From: Pararhizobium sp.
Lineage (GTDB): Bacteria; Pseudomonadota; Alphaproteobacteria; Rhizobiales; Rhizobiaceae
DNA length: 64,000 bases
Direction of reading: 5' to 3'
NCBI GenBank assembly: GCA_030655075.1
Contig: JAURWE010000058.1
Coordinates: forward strand, 186,001 to 250,000
Positions 36,301 to 43,330 of the stretch are shown in pieces; the first letter of the stretch is position 1, and the number at the start of each line of letters is the position of its first letter. Under the pieces are notes generated by a model. The model saw only the letters and a list, made by a program, of their open reading frames with translations, was not told the origin of the DNA and did not search any database. The position numbers were made by a program, and so were the translations under genes.

Positions 36301-37444
36301 TCACCGCATCGCCGATGACAGTGTATTCCATATGGCTTTGAGCGCCAACGAGCCCAGCAAAAACCTTGCCGCCGGTGACACCGATGCCAATGCCGATACC
36401 GACGGCCATAGCTGCTTCGCGCAGCGTATTGGCGGCGATCAGAGCGCGTTCGGCATTGTTTTCATAAGAACTGGAGGGCAGGCCCCAGCCGGCGAGCAGG
36501 ATTAGGCCCTTGTCATCCGTGCCAAGTTTCAGCCGGGTGCCGCCATTGCCTTCGATGGCCTGTTCGACCCCGGTGACAAGCGCCGACAATGTCGGCAAAT
36601 CATCCGGCCCGGAAAAGGCGAAGCCGGCAAACTGTGCAAACAGAATGATTGAGGAGCGAAATTCCGCCAGCCATCCGGTCGCGGTTTCATCCAGGAGATT
36701 GCGCAGATAGACGGGAATGTAGGCGCCGGCTTGGGTCTGCGTGATATCAGCACTGGGCATCAGCGGCGATGACGGGCTTTCTGCTGTGGCGACAACACGC
36801 AGCCCGTCCGGGTCGCGGCGGACCGTTGTGCGGCCCGCCAGAGAGGGCGATACATCCGCCCAGACATCAGACGCGATCAGAACGCCATCCTTGTAACCGG
36901 AGCCCGAACCGCCGAATGCTGCAAACACATCGCCGCAAACGACAATCTCCCGGCTTTCGGCGGTCGGCAGCACATGCGTGATCCAGACCGAACCGCGTGC
37001 CACGGCGACGCGCATCTTGAGTTCGGAGCCACCCATGGTGAGCTGACGGCAGGCAGCCTGAATGGCGAGACCCGCCGACAGAGCCTGCGCCGTCTTTTCA
37101 GCGAGATCGCCGTCGAGGGGCCAAGCCGCTGCTACCGCATCGCCGGAGAACTGTAATGTTCGACCACCATGCATCTGGATGGCATTGCCAACCCGCTCGA
37201 ACATGGCATTGATGATGTCGCGCAGTTCCTCGGCTCCACGGTCACTGGAGCGAATAAGCTGGGCACCGGCGACCGAAAATCCGGAAAGATCGGCAAACAG
37301 AACGATGGAGGGGACGTCTTCTGCAAACTCTTGTATGAGACGATGCTTATTTTTCGAAAGTATATTTAGGGATAGCTGGGAAATCAGCTGTGGAACATTG
37401 GACCGTTCGCTTGTCGATTTCTCCGACTCGTCAAGCAGATTCAT
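33371..37444 (-). CDS. Soluble-adenylyl-cyclase-like protein: two class III cyclase domains, AAA ATPase, TPR-like tail
   Basis: This 1357-residue protein has a first cyclase domain C1 (about 45-185), a second C2 (about 263-430), an NTPase of the AAA/STAND type (Walker A GDAGLGKS near 475-482, Walker B VLIVEDAHWFD) and a long helical repeat tail. C1 keeps both metal aspartates (Asp52 in FADLSGF, Asp102 in FSGDAVA) but lacks the Asn-Arg pair. C2 has Gln271 in place of the first aspartate but keeps IGDAVNRAA with Asn382 and Arg383. One composite active site is therefore predicted, as in eukaryotic soluble adenylyl cyclase. The ATG at 37444 has GGTGGGG about 6 bases upstream; a GTG at 37456 is the alternative. 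It is cytosolic, with no membrane segment. Confidence 0.85.
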   Translation of the reverse strand: MNLLDESEKSTSERSNVPQLISQLSLNILSKNKHRLIQEFAEDVPSIVLFADLSGFSVAGAQLIRSSDRGAEELRDIINAMFERVGNAIQMHGGRTLQFSGDAVAAAWPLDGDLAEKTAQALSAGLAIQAACRQLTMGGSELKMRVAVARGSVWITHVLPTAESREIVVCGDVFAAFGGSGSGYKDGVLIASDVWADVSPSLAGRTTVRRDPDGLRVVATAESPSSPLMPSADITQTQAGAYIPVYLRNLLDETATGWLAEFRSSIILFAQFAGFAFSGPDDLPTLSALVTGVEQAIEGNGGTRLKLGTDDKGLILLAGWGLPSSSYENNAERALIAANTLREAAMAVGIGIGIGVTGGKVFAGLVGAQSHMEYTVIGDAVNRAAALSMLARGAILIDEDTRQASSRRFSFTEAGASKLKGQDAVASYYSVESEALGGVIHRGDLIGRASEKAAIEHLIAQLKTAAPPGVFHIVGDAGLGKSRLAAHFHDRLGQEQIGVYRLNADSLRRTTGFFPWRQIIAAVLGLKGGEKAEDIDILLNGLFREDPQSAELIPLLSPVLPFAIADTGFTASLFGGGRAEKTQTVIVALLQKLIGTGSQVLIVEDAHWFDSASWQLLERFVATFPKIPVVIVSRPLDRDLLPFEARLLLDRPDAMTIALMPFSRADSEALINATLGVIESAPAIVDLIYRNAEGHPLFTSALALSLRDKGFLRIEAGYARMRMGEKGLAQIAFPDGVEGVVAERIGSLTPSQQLTLKVAAVLGRAFDLDILLQLHPASTGRILITREIAAAQQAGLVETLDAAAGRYRFHHAIIGDTAYKLLVSEQRRKLHARTAEILDGRGALEGYPSGSLALLAHHFEQAERLEAAVDYLSRAADNARSGYNNVEVVDFLTRALKIVEKKPELASRVTRGNWAYSLAEALKALGYYQRAADFLTESATLLDRAPPSSARQAMIRVLGDYGRYRFRPDRAAQPAEIRVPALAAASTNMTLSEIHYELNKVPFSLAEVMRAVNLARQAGGDSPVLAKIYMGMALISSALPWALDGEDLQRRSIEIAERLKDPATLSWIYMASGVYETGKAGFHDGEAHFRRSMEVSTQCGERKNWETSMSSLGNLKRVAGLFVEAMACSDATLMAARDRDISHSIAWSHNGRLRDLLCLGRFEEAREDSRILNAILNDPAKKQETNDNSNLVDHYGRALLALVDGDNSGARTVLDGLVTVIRRIPRPQIYMVQTMSFASDVVWNLWNRTSDETLLGPSATIVKSGARMGKQYRAGKPAAELAAGDSAWYRGKKKEAVQRWLASAKAGGERGMRYNQAQALYRLDQTGQIPSCLAGPTWQTLIRDLGIERPAIWSLAT

Positions 37445-37610
37445 AGTGCGCCCCACCCATTGTGTTTATTGTGCCATTGGTTTCACTTTGCTGCATTTTC
37501 AGCAGTATGCGCAACTCGATTAAATGCCAGTTCCTTATTTTGTATGCGTCGATTAACGTCTACAAGATGACTGTATACTGTCTCCCAGATTTGGTTGGCC
37601 GAGGAACCTG

Positions 37611-38360
37611 ATGATGAACGGCGCGGTATCAGGTTCAAAAGAGTTCATCACGTCCGGCGCAGACACGGACACCAGGGTTCAGTTCTGGCGATCGCTGCCG
37701 ATCTTCAGCGCCCTGTCCGAGGCGCTTTGCCTGGAGCTGGCGGCGATATCCCGCCGCAAGCGCTGGGCAGCAGGCGCGCTGCTGTTTCAGCGTGGTGACG
37801 ACAGCAGCTATATGGTTGGTGTGGAAAAGGGCCGTGTTCGCTTGTCCCTGCAGACATCCGGCGGGCGTGAGTTTGCGCTTCGTCACATCGGCACCGGTGC
37901 CCTGTTCGGCGAGATCGGCATCCTCGACGGCTCGCACCGGTCCGCCGACGCGATGGCTGTGGTGCCCACCTGGGGGTATGTGATGGAGCGCTGCCACTTC
38001 CTGGCACTGATGGACAAACATCCCGAGATATCCACCGCCGTCGTTCATCACCTGTGTTCGTTGTTGCGCTACACGACGGAGCATATCGAGACGATTGCAC
38101 TCTACAGTCTCGAGGGGCGGATTGCCCGGTTCCTGCTGTCTCAACTTCATCTGCGCGACGAAGACGGCCCATCGGCGCGGCCGCAGCTCCTGCTCGATCT
38201 CAGCCAGTCCGACATCGCCGATCTTCTGGGTGCCACCCGTTCCAAGGTCAACCGCGCCCTTTCGGCGCTTGAGGCGGCCGGTGCGTTCAGCCGCAGTGGC
38301 AAGCTCATTATTTGCAATCCTGACAGGCTTCTCCAGCTCGCTGATCCCGGCAGTGGCTGA
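37611..38360 (+). CDS. Crp/Fnr-family transcriptional regulator
   Basis: This 249-residue protein has an N-terminal cyclic-nucleotide-binding fold (about 25-140) and a C-terminal winged helix (about 188-235; LDLSQSDIADLLGATRSKVN). The phosphate-binding cassette is GEIGILDGSHRSADA with Glu101, Arg110 and Ser111, the positions that hold the cAMP phosphate in Crp. No N-terminal Cys cluster for an Fnr iron-sulfur site is present. It is divergent from the cyclase-like gene across 166 bases, which suggests a functional link. A second ATG at 37614 is the alternative start. Confidence 0.88.
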   Translation: MMNGAVSGSKEFITSGADTDTRVQFWRSLPIFSALSEALCLELAAISRRKRWAAGALLFQRGDDSSYMVGVEKGRVRLSLQTSGGREFALRHIGTGALFGEIGILDGSHRSADAMAVVPTWGYVMERCHFLALMDKHPEISTAVVHHLCSLLRYTTEHIETIALYSLEGRIARFLLSQLHLRDEDGPSARPQLLLDLSQSDIADLLGATRSKVNRALSALEAAGAFSRSGKLIICNPDRLLQLADPGSG

Positions 38361-38422
38361 CGAGCCGCACAAAAAGCGCTATGCAGGCCGATCTTGGAGC
38401 AGGTTGCGGGAACACTAGACCG

Positions 38423-38797
38423 ATGCAATTCGACGGCGACAATGTGAAACTGGGGATCATTGCACTCCTGCTCTTGAAGCACTGGATCTGCGATTTCACG
38501 CTGCAGACGCCCTATCAGATCCGCTTTAAAAAGGTGTATGGGCATCCCGGCGGATTGCTGCATGCCGCCATTCATGTCGTGGGCACGGCCTGTGTTCTCG
38601 TCTGGTTTCCCGTGAGCTGGCCCTTCATCGGTGCCGCGTTGCTTGGCGAATTCGTTCTGCATTACCACATTGACTGGCTGAAAGAGAAAGCCGTCGCGAG
38701 GTTGCCGTCAACGACCGGGGCAGCATTCTGGGCGCTGTTTGGTTTCGACCAGCTGCTGCATCACTGGACCTATGTTGGGATCGTCTTGCTGGTTTGA
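38423..38797 (+). CDS. DUF3307 membrane protein
   Basis: This 124-residue hydrophobic protein has about three to four membrane segments and conserved polar residues inside them (LKHWICDFTLQ, HAAIHVVG, HYHIDWLKE, FDQLLHHWTY), matching DUF3307. The His/Asp pattern suggests a metal or proton site, but no function is known. The ATG at 38423 starts at the family N-terminus; an earlier in-frame start at 38381 adds a non-membrane leader. Confidence 0.75.
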   Translation: MQFDGDNVKLGIIALLLLKHWICDFTLQTPYQIRFKKVYGHPGGLLHAAIHVVGTACVLVWFPVSWPFIGAALLGEFVLHYHIDWLKEKAVARLPSTTGAAFWALFGFDQLLHHWTYVGIVLLV

Positions 38798-38835
38798 TTT
38801 CGGCGGCGGAGCCACCGCGCACAGGGAGTTTGAGA

Positions 38836-39318
38836 TTGAGTGTTGCCTTTACCAAGGAAGAAAGTTTCGAGACTGCGTCGGAGACCCTGCTGCCCGACCG
38901 CCCGATCTCGCCGCATCCCAATCTGGTGACTCCAGCGGGCCTGAAGGCTCTGGAAACGCAGCTGCAGCTGGCGCGTGGTGCCTATGAGCTTGCAAGCGGA
39001 ATTGAGGACGTCAACGAGAAGCGGCGGCAAACGGCGGCGCCCCTGCGTGACACGCGTTACTATGCGGCCCGAGTTCGCACGGCGCAGGTGGTTCCCGCCC
39101 CTGTAACGACCGATATCGTTGCCTTTGGCAGCACCGTCATGTTCTCGCGGGCCGATGGGCGCGTGCAGACCTATCGCATCGTCGGGGAGGATGAAGCGGA
39201 CCCCAAGACGGGCTCGATTTCTTTTGTCTCCCCGGTCGCAAGCCTGCTTATGGGCAAGGCAGTCGGCGATGTTGCCGGTCATGACGAGCAGGAACTCGAG
39301 ATCCTTGCCATCACCTGA
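38836..39318 (+). CDS. GreA/GreB-family protein
   Basis: This 160-residue protein has a C-terminal FKBP-like GreA/GreB domain (about 90-160; VAFGSTVMFSRADGRVQTYRIVGEDEAD, SPVASLLMGKAVGD) and a short N-terminal helical part. Gre factors bind RNA polymerase through the C-terminal domain and rescue arrested complexes with an acidic coiled-coil tip. Here the tip region reads APLRDTRYYAAR instead of the usual D-x-K-E-NAEY run, so cleavage activity is uncertain. The TTG at 38836 has CAGGGAG 8 bases upstream and is the best start; 38794 is also open. Confidence 0.75.
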   Translation: MSVAFTKEESFETASETLLPDRPISPHPNLVTPAGLKALETQLQLARGAYELASGIEDVNEKRRQTAAPLRDTRYYAARVRTAQVVPAPVTTDIVAFGSTVMFSRADGRVQTYRIVGEDEADPKTGSISFVSPVASLLMGKAVGDVAGHDEQELEILAIT

Positions 39319-39349
39319 CGCTCGACTGCAGACCCCGTGAAGGAGCAGA

Positions 39350-39952
39350 ATGTTTACGCTTGGACGTGTCGACAGGTTCGACCAGCTGATCAAGAAGAGC
39401 CGTTTTCTGGCGGTTGCCGGACCGGTCTCGACCGAGCAGGCGGCCAAGGACTTCATCTCGATCCACGCCGACCCGAGTGCACATCACAATTGCTGGGCGT
39501 GGCGTCTGGGCCAGATGTACCGCTTCAGCGATGATGGCGAGCCGAGCGGTACGGCAGGCAAGCCCATCCTCCTGGCGATCGACGGCGCCTCACTCGATGG
39601 CGTGGCCGTCGTCGTGACACGATGGTTTGGGGGAATTCTTCTGGGAAGCGGCGGGCTGATGCGGGCCTATGGCGGTACGGCGGGCTCATGTCTGAAGGCT
39701 GCGGGAAAGATTGCATTGGTCAAGGTGGTGGACGTTGTTTTCGATTGCGGCTTTGGCGATCTGGCTCTCGTCAAGGCGCGGTTGGCGGCGCTTGCTGACG
39801 TTACAGTCCTGTCGGAGATCTTTGTCGACAAGGGCGCTATCTTAACTGTCGCGTTACCGGTGCCGGATGCCGGCAAGATCATCCAGATGCTGAGTGATCA
39901 GACCAGCGGGCGTGTGTCGGCCGCAGACCCGGATACGCTGCATGCATCGTAG
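39350..39952 (+). CDS. YigZ/IMPACT-family protein
   Basis: This 200-residue protein has the IMPACT N-terminal domain (KKSRFLAVAGPV, HHNCWAWRLG, FSDDGEPSGTAGKPIL, VTRWFGGILLGSGGLMRAYG) followed by a ferredoxin-like C-terminal domain. The family has been linked to translation or nucleotide handling without a settled activity. AAGGAG lies about 7 bases upstream of the ATG. It runs convergent to the anti-sigma gene with a 17-base gap. Confidence 0.88.
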   Translation: MFTLGRVDRFDQLIKKSRFLAVAGPVSTEQAAKDFISIHADPSAHHNCWAWRLGQMYRFSDDGEPSGTAGKPILLAIDGASLDGVAVVVTRWFGGILLGSGGLMRAYGGTAGSCLKAAGKIALVKVVDVVFDCGFGDLALVKARLAALADVTVLSEIFVDKGAILTVALPVPDAGKIIQMLSDQTSGRVSAADPDTLHAS

Positions 39953-39969
39953 GCTGCCTTAAACGGTTG

Positions 39970-40605
39970 TCACCATTTCAGCAGGCGCGTCCCAGCGAGG
40001 TATCCCACAAGCACGACGATGCCAACCGCCAGAGGGTACCAGGTGACAACGAAGAGCGGGCTGTCGTCGGTGCAATTGGACGCATAGAACGTCGCCGCAA
40101 TGCCGCTTGAGGCCAGTCCAGCGATGGCGCCGGCCAACCCCGGACGCGAAGGTGCTCCCTGCCGGAGAGCCAGAAGCAAGCACGCCAGCGGCCCAATGGA
40201 CAGGAGCGGGATGATCGTCAGGCAATTCCGGGCATTGGTGCCGGTCATCTTGATGACCCAGGCCGCTTCGGGGGTGACGGAAAGTTCGACCAGAACCGCA
40301 ACGCCCAGCAGAACAGGGGCCGCAGCAAGGGCCCAGCCCCAACCGCTCAACGGGACGCCCGGCCGCGCCAGGCGCAGCACCATGCCAAGAGCTGCCCCGG
40401 CGAGCGAAATCGTGATGACAAATTTGAACAGGAACCGCACGGTTTCCGCTGCAGTGGCGATATCGGGGCGAAACCCGATTGCGGCGAAAAACGCCAGCCC
40501 GGCTATCAGCGTACCGCCGGCGATCGCCCAGCCGAGCGTGCGCGCGACATTGGTGACCACGGCAGTATCCTGCGAAAGCATTTTGATCAGATCTTCGGTT
40601 TTCAT
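39970..40605 (-). CDS. nrsF: NrsF-type (DUF1109) membrane anti-sigma factor
   Basis: This 211-residue protein has about six hydrophobic segments and the family marks MKTEDLIKMLSQD at the N-terminus and NARNCLTIIPLLSIGP in a central helix with conserved Cys. NrsF-type proteins hold the cognate ECF sigma factor at the membrane and release it on metal or oxidative stress. Its start overlaps the sigma factor stop by ATGA. Conserved Cys residues (NARNC and ASNC) are candidates for the signal-sensing site. Confidence 0.88.
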   Translation of the reverse strand: MKTEDLIKMLSQDTAVVTNVARTLGWAIAGGTLIAGLAFFAAIGFRPDIATAAETVRFLFKFVITISLAGAALGMVLRLARPGVPLSGWGWALAAAPVLLGVAVLVELSVTPEAAWVIKMTGTNARNCLTIIPLLSIGPLACLLLALRQGAPSRPGLAGAIAGLASSGIAATFYASNCTDDSPLFVVTWYPLAVGIVVLVGYLAGTRLLKW

Positions 40606-41159
40606 CCGGATTTGCTCCGATAAAGGGCTGCCAGTGACTTCAATGCCCGATGCAGCGACACACGAACGGAGCCTTCCGTCATCTGAAGCCGCTCGGCCGT
40701 TTCGCGAACATTGGCACCATTCAACGAGATGGAGCGGACAATATCGCGCTGCGGTTCTTTCAATTCGTCCAGCAGGCGGTCGACATCAAGCATATCGAGA
40801 CCGCCGGGCTGTTCTTCGGCCTGGAGAACATCGATCACATCCTCGATCGGCACATTCACACGATGTCCACGCCGTCGCAGGCTGTCGATCAGCTTGTTGC
40901 GCACGATGGTGGAGATCCAGGGTCCGATCGGCCGGCCTGTGTCCCAGGTTCCCCGTTTCAGATGAATTGTGATCAGCACTTCCTGCACCACGTCTTCCGC
41001 TTCGGATACCGGAGCGCCGAATTGTTCGCACCGCCGCCTGGCCATGGCGCGAAGGTGGGGCGTTACCGCAACGAGAAAACGCGAATAAGCCTTTTCATCG
41101 CCTGATATGGCCGCACGCATCCACAGGCCCCACTCTGTCTCGCGCTCAAGATGTTTCAC
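40602..41159 (-). CDS. sigF: ECF sigma factor, SigF-like
   Basis: This 185-residue ECF sigma factor has region 2 (SEAEDVVQEVLITIHLKRGTWDTGRPIGPWI) and region 4 (ELKEPQRDIVRSISLNGANVRETAERLQMTEGSVRVSLHRAL). It is coupled to the membrane anti-sigma factor and divergent from the bufferin operon. The GTG at 41159 has AAGGGAG about 7 bases upstream, but the candidate promoter at 41174-41199 would start transcription within or near that site; an internal ATG at 41120 (MRAAISGDEKAY) is an alternative start that fits the family N-terminus. Confidence 0.9.
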   Translation of the reverse strand: MKHLERETEWGLWMRAAISGDEKAYSRFLVAVTPHLRAMARRRCEQFGAPVSEAEDVVQEVLITIHLKRGTWDTGRPIGPWISTIVRNKLIDSLRRRGHRVNVPIEDVIDVLQAEEQPGGLDMLDVDRLLDELKEPQRDIVRSISLNGANVRETAERLQMTEGSVRVSLHRALKSLAALYRSKSG

Positions 41160-41173
41160 GCGATACTCCCTTC

Positions 41174-41199
41174 TACGGACCGGCGTTCGGCTTTGTTAC
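41174..41199 (-). promoter_or_regulatory. Candidate ECF promoter of sigF-nrsF (autoregulation)
   Basis: Read on the minus strand, GTAACA (41199-41194) is followed by a 16-base spacer and CGTA (41177-41174). The same pattern, GTAATA-N16-CGTA, lies upstream of bufA on the other strand. It resembles the GTAACC-N16-CGAA promoter described for Caulobacter SigF. Identical spacing on both sides of a sigma/target gap is strong support. Confidence 0.7.
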
Positions 41200-41255
41200 A
41201 TCTATGCGGTGCGTTCTGACAGATATATCGGCCGAAAAAATAATTTCGGGTGGCT

Positions 41256-41281
41256 GTAATATTCGCAGAGCCGCTTCCGTA
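41256..41281 (+). promoter_or_regulatory. Candidate ECF promoter of the bufferin operon
   Basis: GTAATA (41256-41261), 16-base spacer, CGTA (41278-41281), matching the sigF promoter motif on the opposite strand. The predicted start site near 41288 leaves a leader of about 45 bases before bufA, with ACGGAG as its ribosome-binding site. Confidence 0.7.
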
Positions 41282-41331
41282 GACCCCAGTGCAGGCCAAT
41301 GACGGTCTGCCCAATTTACGGAGATATCATC

Positions 41332-41613
41332 ATGAACAATCGTCTGATCACACTTGCCATCGCCGGTTCGCTGGCCTCCGCTCTTGCCTCCGTCGCCGTT
41401 CAGGCATCGGCGGCCGATGCCAAGGAGAAGTGCTATGGCATCGCCCTTAAGGGCCAGAACGATTGCGCTGCCGGTGCCGGCACCACCTGCGCCGGCACGG
41501 CGAAGATGGACTATCAGCAGAATGCCTGGAAGCTTGTTCCGGCCGGCACATGCACCACCATGACGACCCCCAGTGGCATGGGCACGCTCGAGCAGGGCAA
41601 AGCTCCGGTCTGA
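41332..41613 (+). CDS. bufA: Bufferin precursor peptide (DUF2282)
   Basis: This 93-residue DUF2282 protein has an N-terminal signal peptide (LITLAIAGSLASALASVAVQ, cleavage near ASA-AD) and a core with four cysteines spaced as KCYGIALKGQNDC, TTCAGTAK and PAGTCTTM. The family is the precursor of bufferins, exported ribosomal peptides whose Cys residues are modified by a DUF692 enzyme and which bind copper. The ATG at 41332 has a fair ACGGAG site; an in-frame start at 41299 lies upstream of it. It is followed by bufB, bufC and bufD, the complete set. Confidence 0.88.
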   Translation: MNNRLITLAIAGSLASALASVAVQASAADAKEKCYGIALKGQNDCAAGAGTTCAGTAKMDYQQNAWKLVPAGTCTTMTTPSGMGTLEQGKAPV

Positions 41614-41621
41614 TGCGGCCA

Positions 41622-41660
41622 GCGGCGCGGTCAAACCGCGCCGCCTCCCTCCCTCTTTTC
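41622..41660 (+). terminator. Terminator-like hairpin between bufA and bufB
   Basis: GCGGCGCGGT and ACCGCGCCGC form a perfect 10-bp stem around a CAA loop (41622-41644), followed by a pyrimidine-rich, T-rich run. It lies 8 bases after the bufA stop and 45 bases before bufB. It would end part of the transcripts, giving more precursor than enzyme, or protect the bufA message 3' end. Confidence 0.65.
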
Positions 41661-41688
41661 TTTGTTCTTTTGCCGGTGAGGTATGATC

Positions 41689-42543
41689 ATGAAACGCGCG
41701 CAACTTCCCGCCCGCTGTGGTGCCGGTTTCAAACCGGAGCATTTCCTGGAGATCAATTCGGGCCTGCAGCCTCTCGGCTTCTTCGAAGTGCACGCTGAAA
41801 ACTACATGGGGGCCGGTGGCCCGCCGCATGCACAGCTGGCACGGCTGCGTGAAGATTATGCCCTGTCAGTGCACGGTGTTGGCCTGTCGATCGGGTCCAT
41901 GCAAGCGCTGGATCTGGAGCATCTTGCCCGGCTAAAAACCGTCTGCGACCGGTACGAGCCGGAAAGCTTCTCCGAACATCTGGCCTGGTCGAGCCACGGC
42001 GAGGTTTTTTTCAACGATCTTCTTCCGCTGCCTTACACGCCGGAAACGCTGGCGCGCATCATCGACCATATCGATCAGGTGCAGAGCCATTTGGGCCGGC
42101 AGATGCTCTTGGAAAATCCGGCAACCTACCTTCTGTTCGACGAAAGCACGATTGCCGAGACCGCATTCCTGGCCGAGATCGTCAGCCGCACCGGCTGCGG
42201 CCTGCTGCTCGACATCAACAATGTTTTTGTCGCCTCCACCAATCACGGGCTGGACCCGCGCGTCTATCTCTCGGATTTCCCGGTTCAGGCCGTTCGCGAA
42301 ATTCATCTGAGCGGCCATTCCGAAACGGTGGATGATGCCGGCGCGCCTCTGCTGATCGACAGTCACGACACGCCTGTGAAAGATCCCGTCTGGACGCTCT
42401 ATGCGGAACTGCTGGACCGCACCGGGCCCGTCGCCACCCTGATCGAATGGGACAATGATGTGCCGGATTGGCCGGTGCTTCGCGGCGAGGCCGAAGCCGC
42501 GCAGATCCTGCTCGATCATGCTGCCAAACGCAGAGCCGCGTAA
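41689..42543 (+). CDS. bufB: MNIO-family peptide-modifying enzyme (DUF692)
   Basis: This 284-residue TIM-barrel protein of the DUF692/MNIO family has metal-ligand segments FFEVHAENYMG, LSVHGVGLSIG, SFSEHLAWS, LLENPATYL, LLLDINNVFV, EIHLSGH and LIEWDND. These iron-dependent enzymes modify Cys in RiPP precursors; in bufferin clusters they act on BufA. The ATG at 41689 is chosen over 41683 because GGTGAGGT ends only one base before 41683. BufC follows nine bases after the stop. Confidence 0.9.
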   Translation: MKRAQLPARCGAGFKPEHFLEINSGLQPLGFFEVHAENYMGAGGPPHAQLARLREDYALSVHGVGLSIGSMQALDLEHLARLKTVCDRYEPESFSEHLAWSSHGEVFFNDLLPLPYTPETLARIIDHIDQVQSHLGRQMLLENPATYLLFDESTIAETAFLAEIVSRTGCGLLLDINNVFVASTNHGLDPRVYLSDFPVQAVREIHLSGHSETVDDAGAPLLIDSHDTPVKDPVWTLYAELLDRTGPVATLIEWDNDVPDWPVLRGEAEAAQILLDHAAKRRAA

Positions 42544-42552
42544 GGAGCGATC

Positions 42553-43308
42553 ATGTCCATGGCCCTTCAGACACGCTTTTCAGATGCGCTGCGCGATAGG
42601 TCGCGCCCGCTACCATCCGGCTTGACCTCCTGGAACCTGATCGAACCGCAGCGCCGGTTCGATATTTACCGCAACAATGTCGCCGTGGGTCTGTCCGGTG
42701 CTCTCGCCTCTCGTTTTCCGGCGGCGCAGCAGATAGTCGGCGTTGCATTTTTCAGAGCCATGGCACAGATGTTCATCGCCGCCTTTCCTCCCAGATCGCC
42801 CCTGCTTCTCGCCTATGGCGACGATTTCGGTGATTTCGTCGAAACCTTCGAGCCGGCGGCTGGGCTGCCGTATCTTGCGGATATCATCCGGCTCGAAGCG
42901 GCGCGGGGCCGTGCCTATCATGCGGCGGACTGCCAGCCGCTTGATGCCGCCGCTCTGGCTGATGTGCCGCCGGAGCAGCTTGCATCGCTGGTGCTGGAGC
43001 CCCATCCGTCGCTCACCATTCTCCGTTCGTCTTATCCTGTTGTCACCATCTGGACGATGAATGCCGGGGAGATACCCATGGCTGCTGTCGAGGATTGGTC
43101 CGGCGAGGACGCTCTCGTGGTACGCCCCGGCATGACGGTCGAGGTACGGCGGTTGCCATCCGGCGGCGCTGTCTTTGTCCGTGCGCTTCAACATGGCAAG
43201 GACCTCGGCACGGCCTACGAGATGGCCACGGACGAGAGCGGGTTATTCGATCTCTCCGCCAACCTTGCGGGCATCCTGCAGGCAGGCGCCTTCACCGATT
43301 TTCATTGA
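42553..43308 (+). CDS. bufC: DUF2063 partner protein of the MNIO enzyme
   Basis: This 251-residue protein has the DUF2063 N-terminal domain (LIEPQRRFDIYRNNVAVGLSGALASRFPAAQQIVG, then FEPAAGLPYLADIIRLEAA). In characterised DUF692 systems the DUF2063 protein recognises the precursor and presents it to the enzyme. AAGGAG lies 6 bases before the ATG. It is the third gene of the buf operon. Confidence 0.9.
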   Translation: MSMALQTRFSDALRDRSRPLPSGLTSWNLIEPQRRFDIYRNNVAVGLSGALASRFPAAQQIVGVAFFRAMAQMFIAAFPPRSPLLLAYGDDFGDFVETFEPAAGLPYLADIIRLEAARGRAYHAADCQPLDAAALADVPPEQLASLVLEPHPSLTILRSSYPVVTIWTMNAGEIPMAAVEDWSGEDALVVRPGMTVEVRRLPSGGAVFVRALQHGKDLGTAYEMATDESGLFDLSANLAGILQAGAFTDFH

Positions 43309-43330
43309 TTTGTACATGAGGAGACCATCA

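Noticed and set aside
37457..37510. Crp site in the cyclase/regulator gap
   Set aside because: TGTG and TCAC occur but with nine bases between them instead of eight, and without the flanking A/T consensus.
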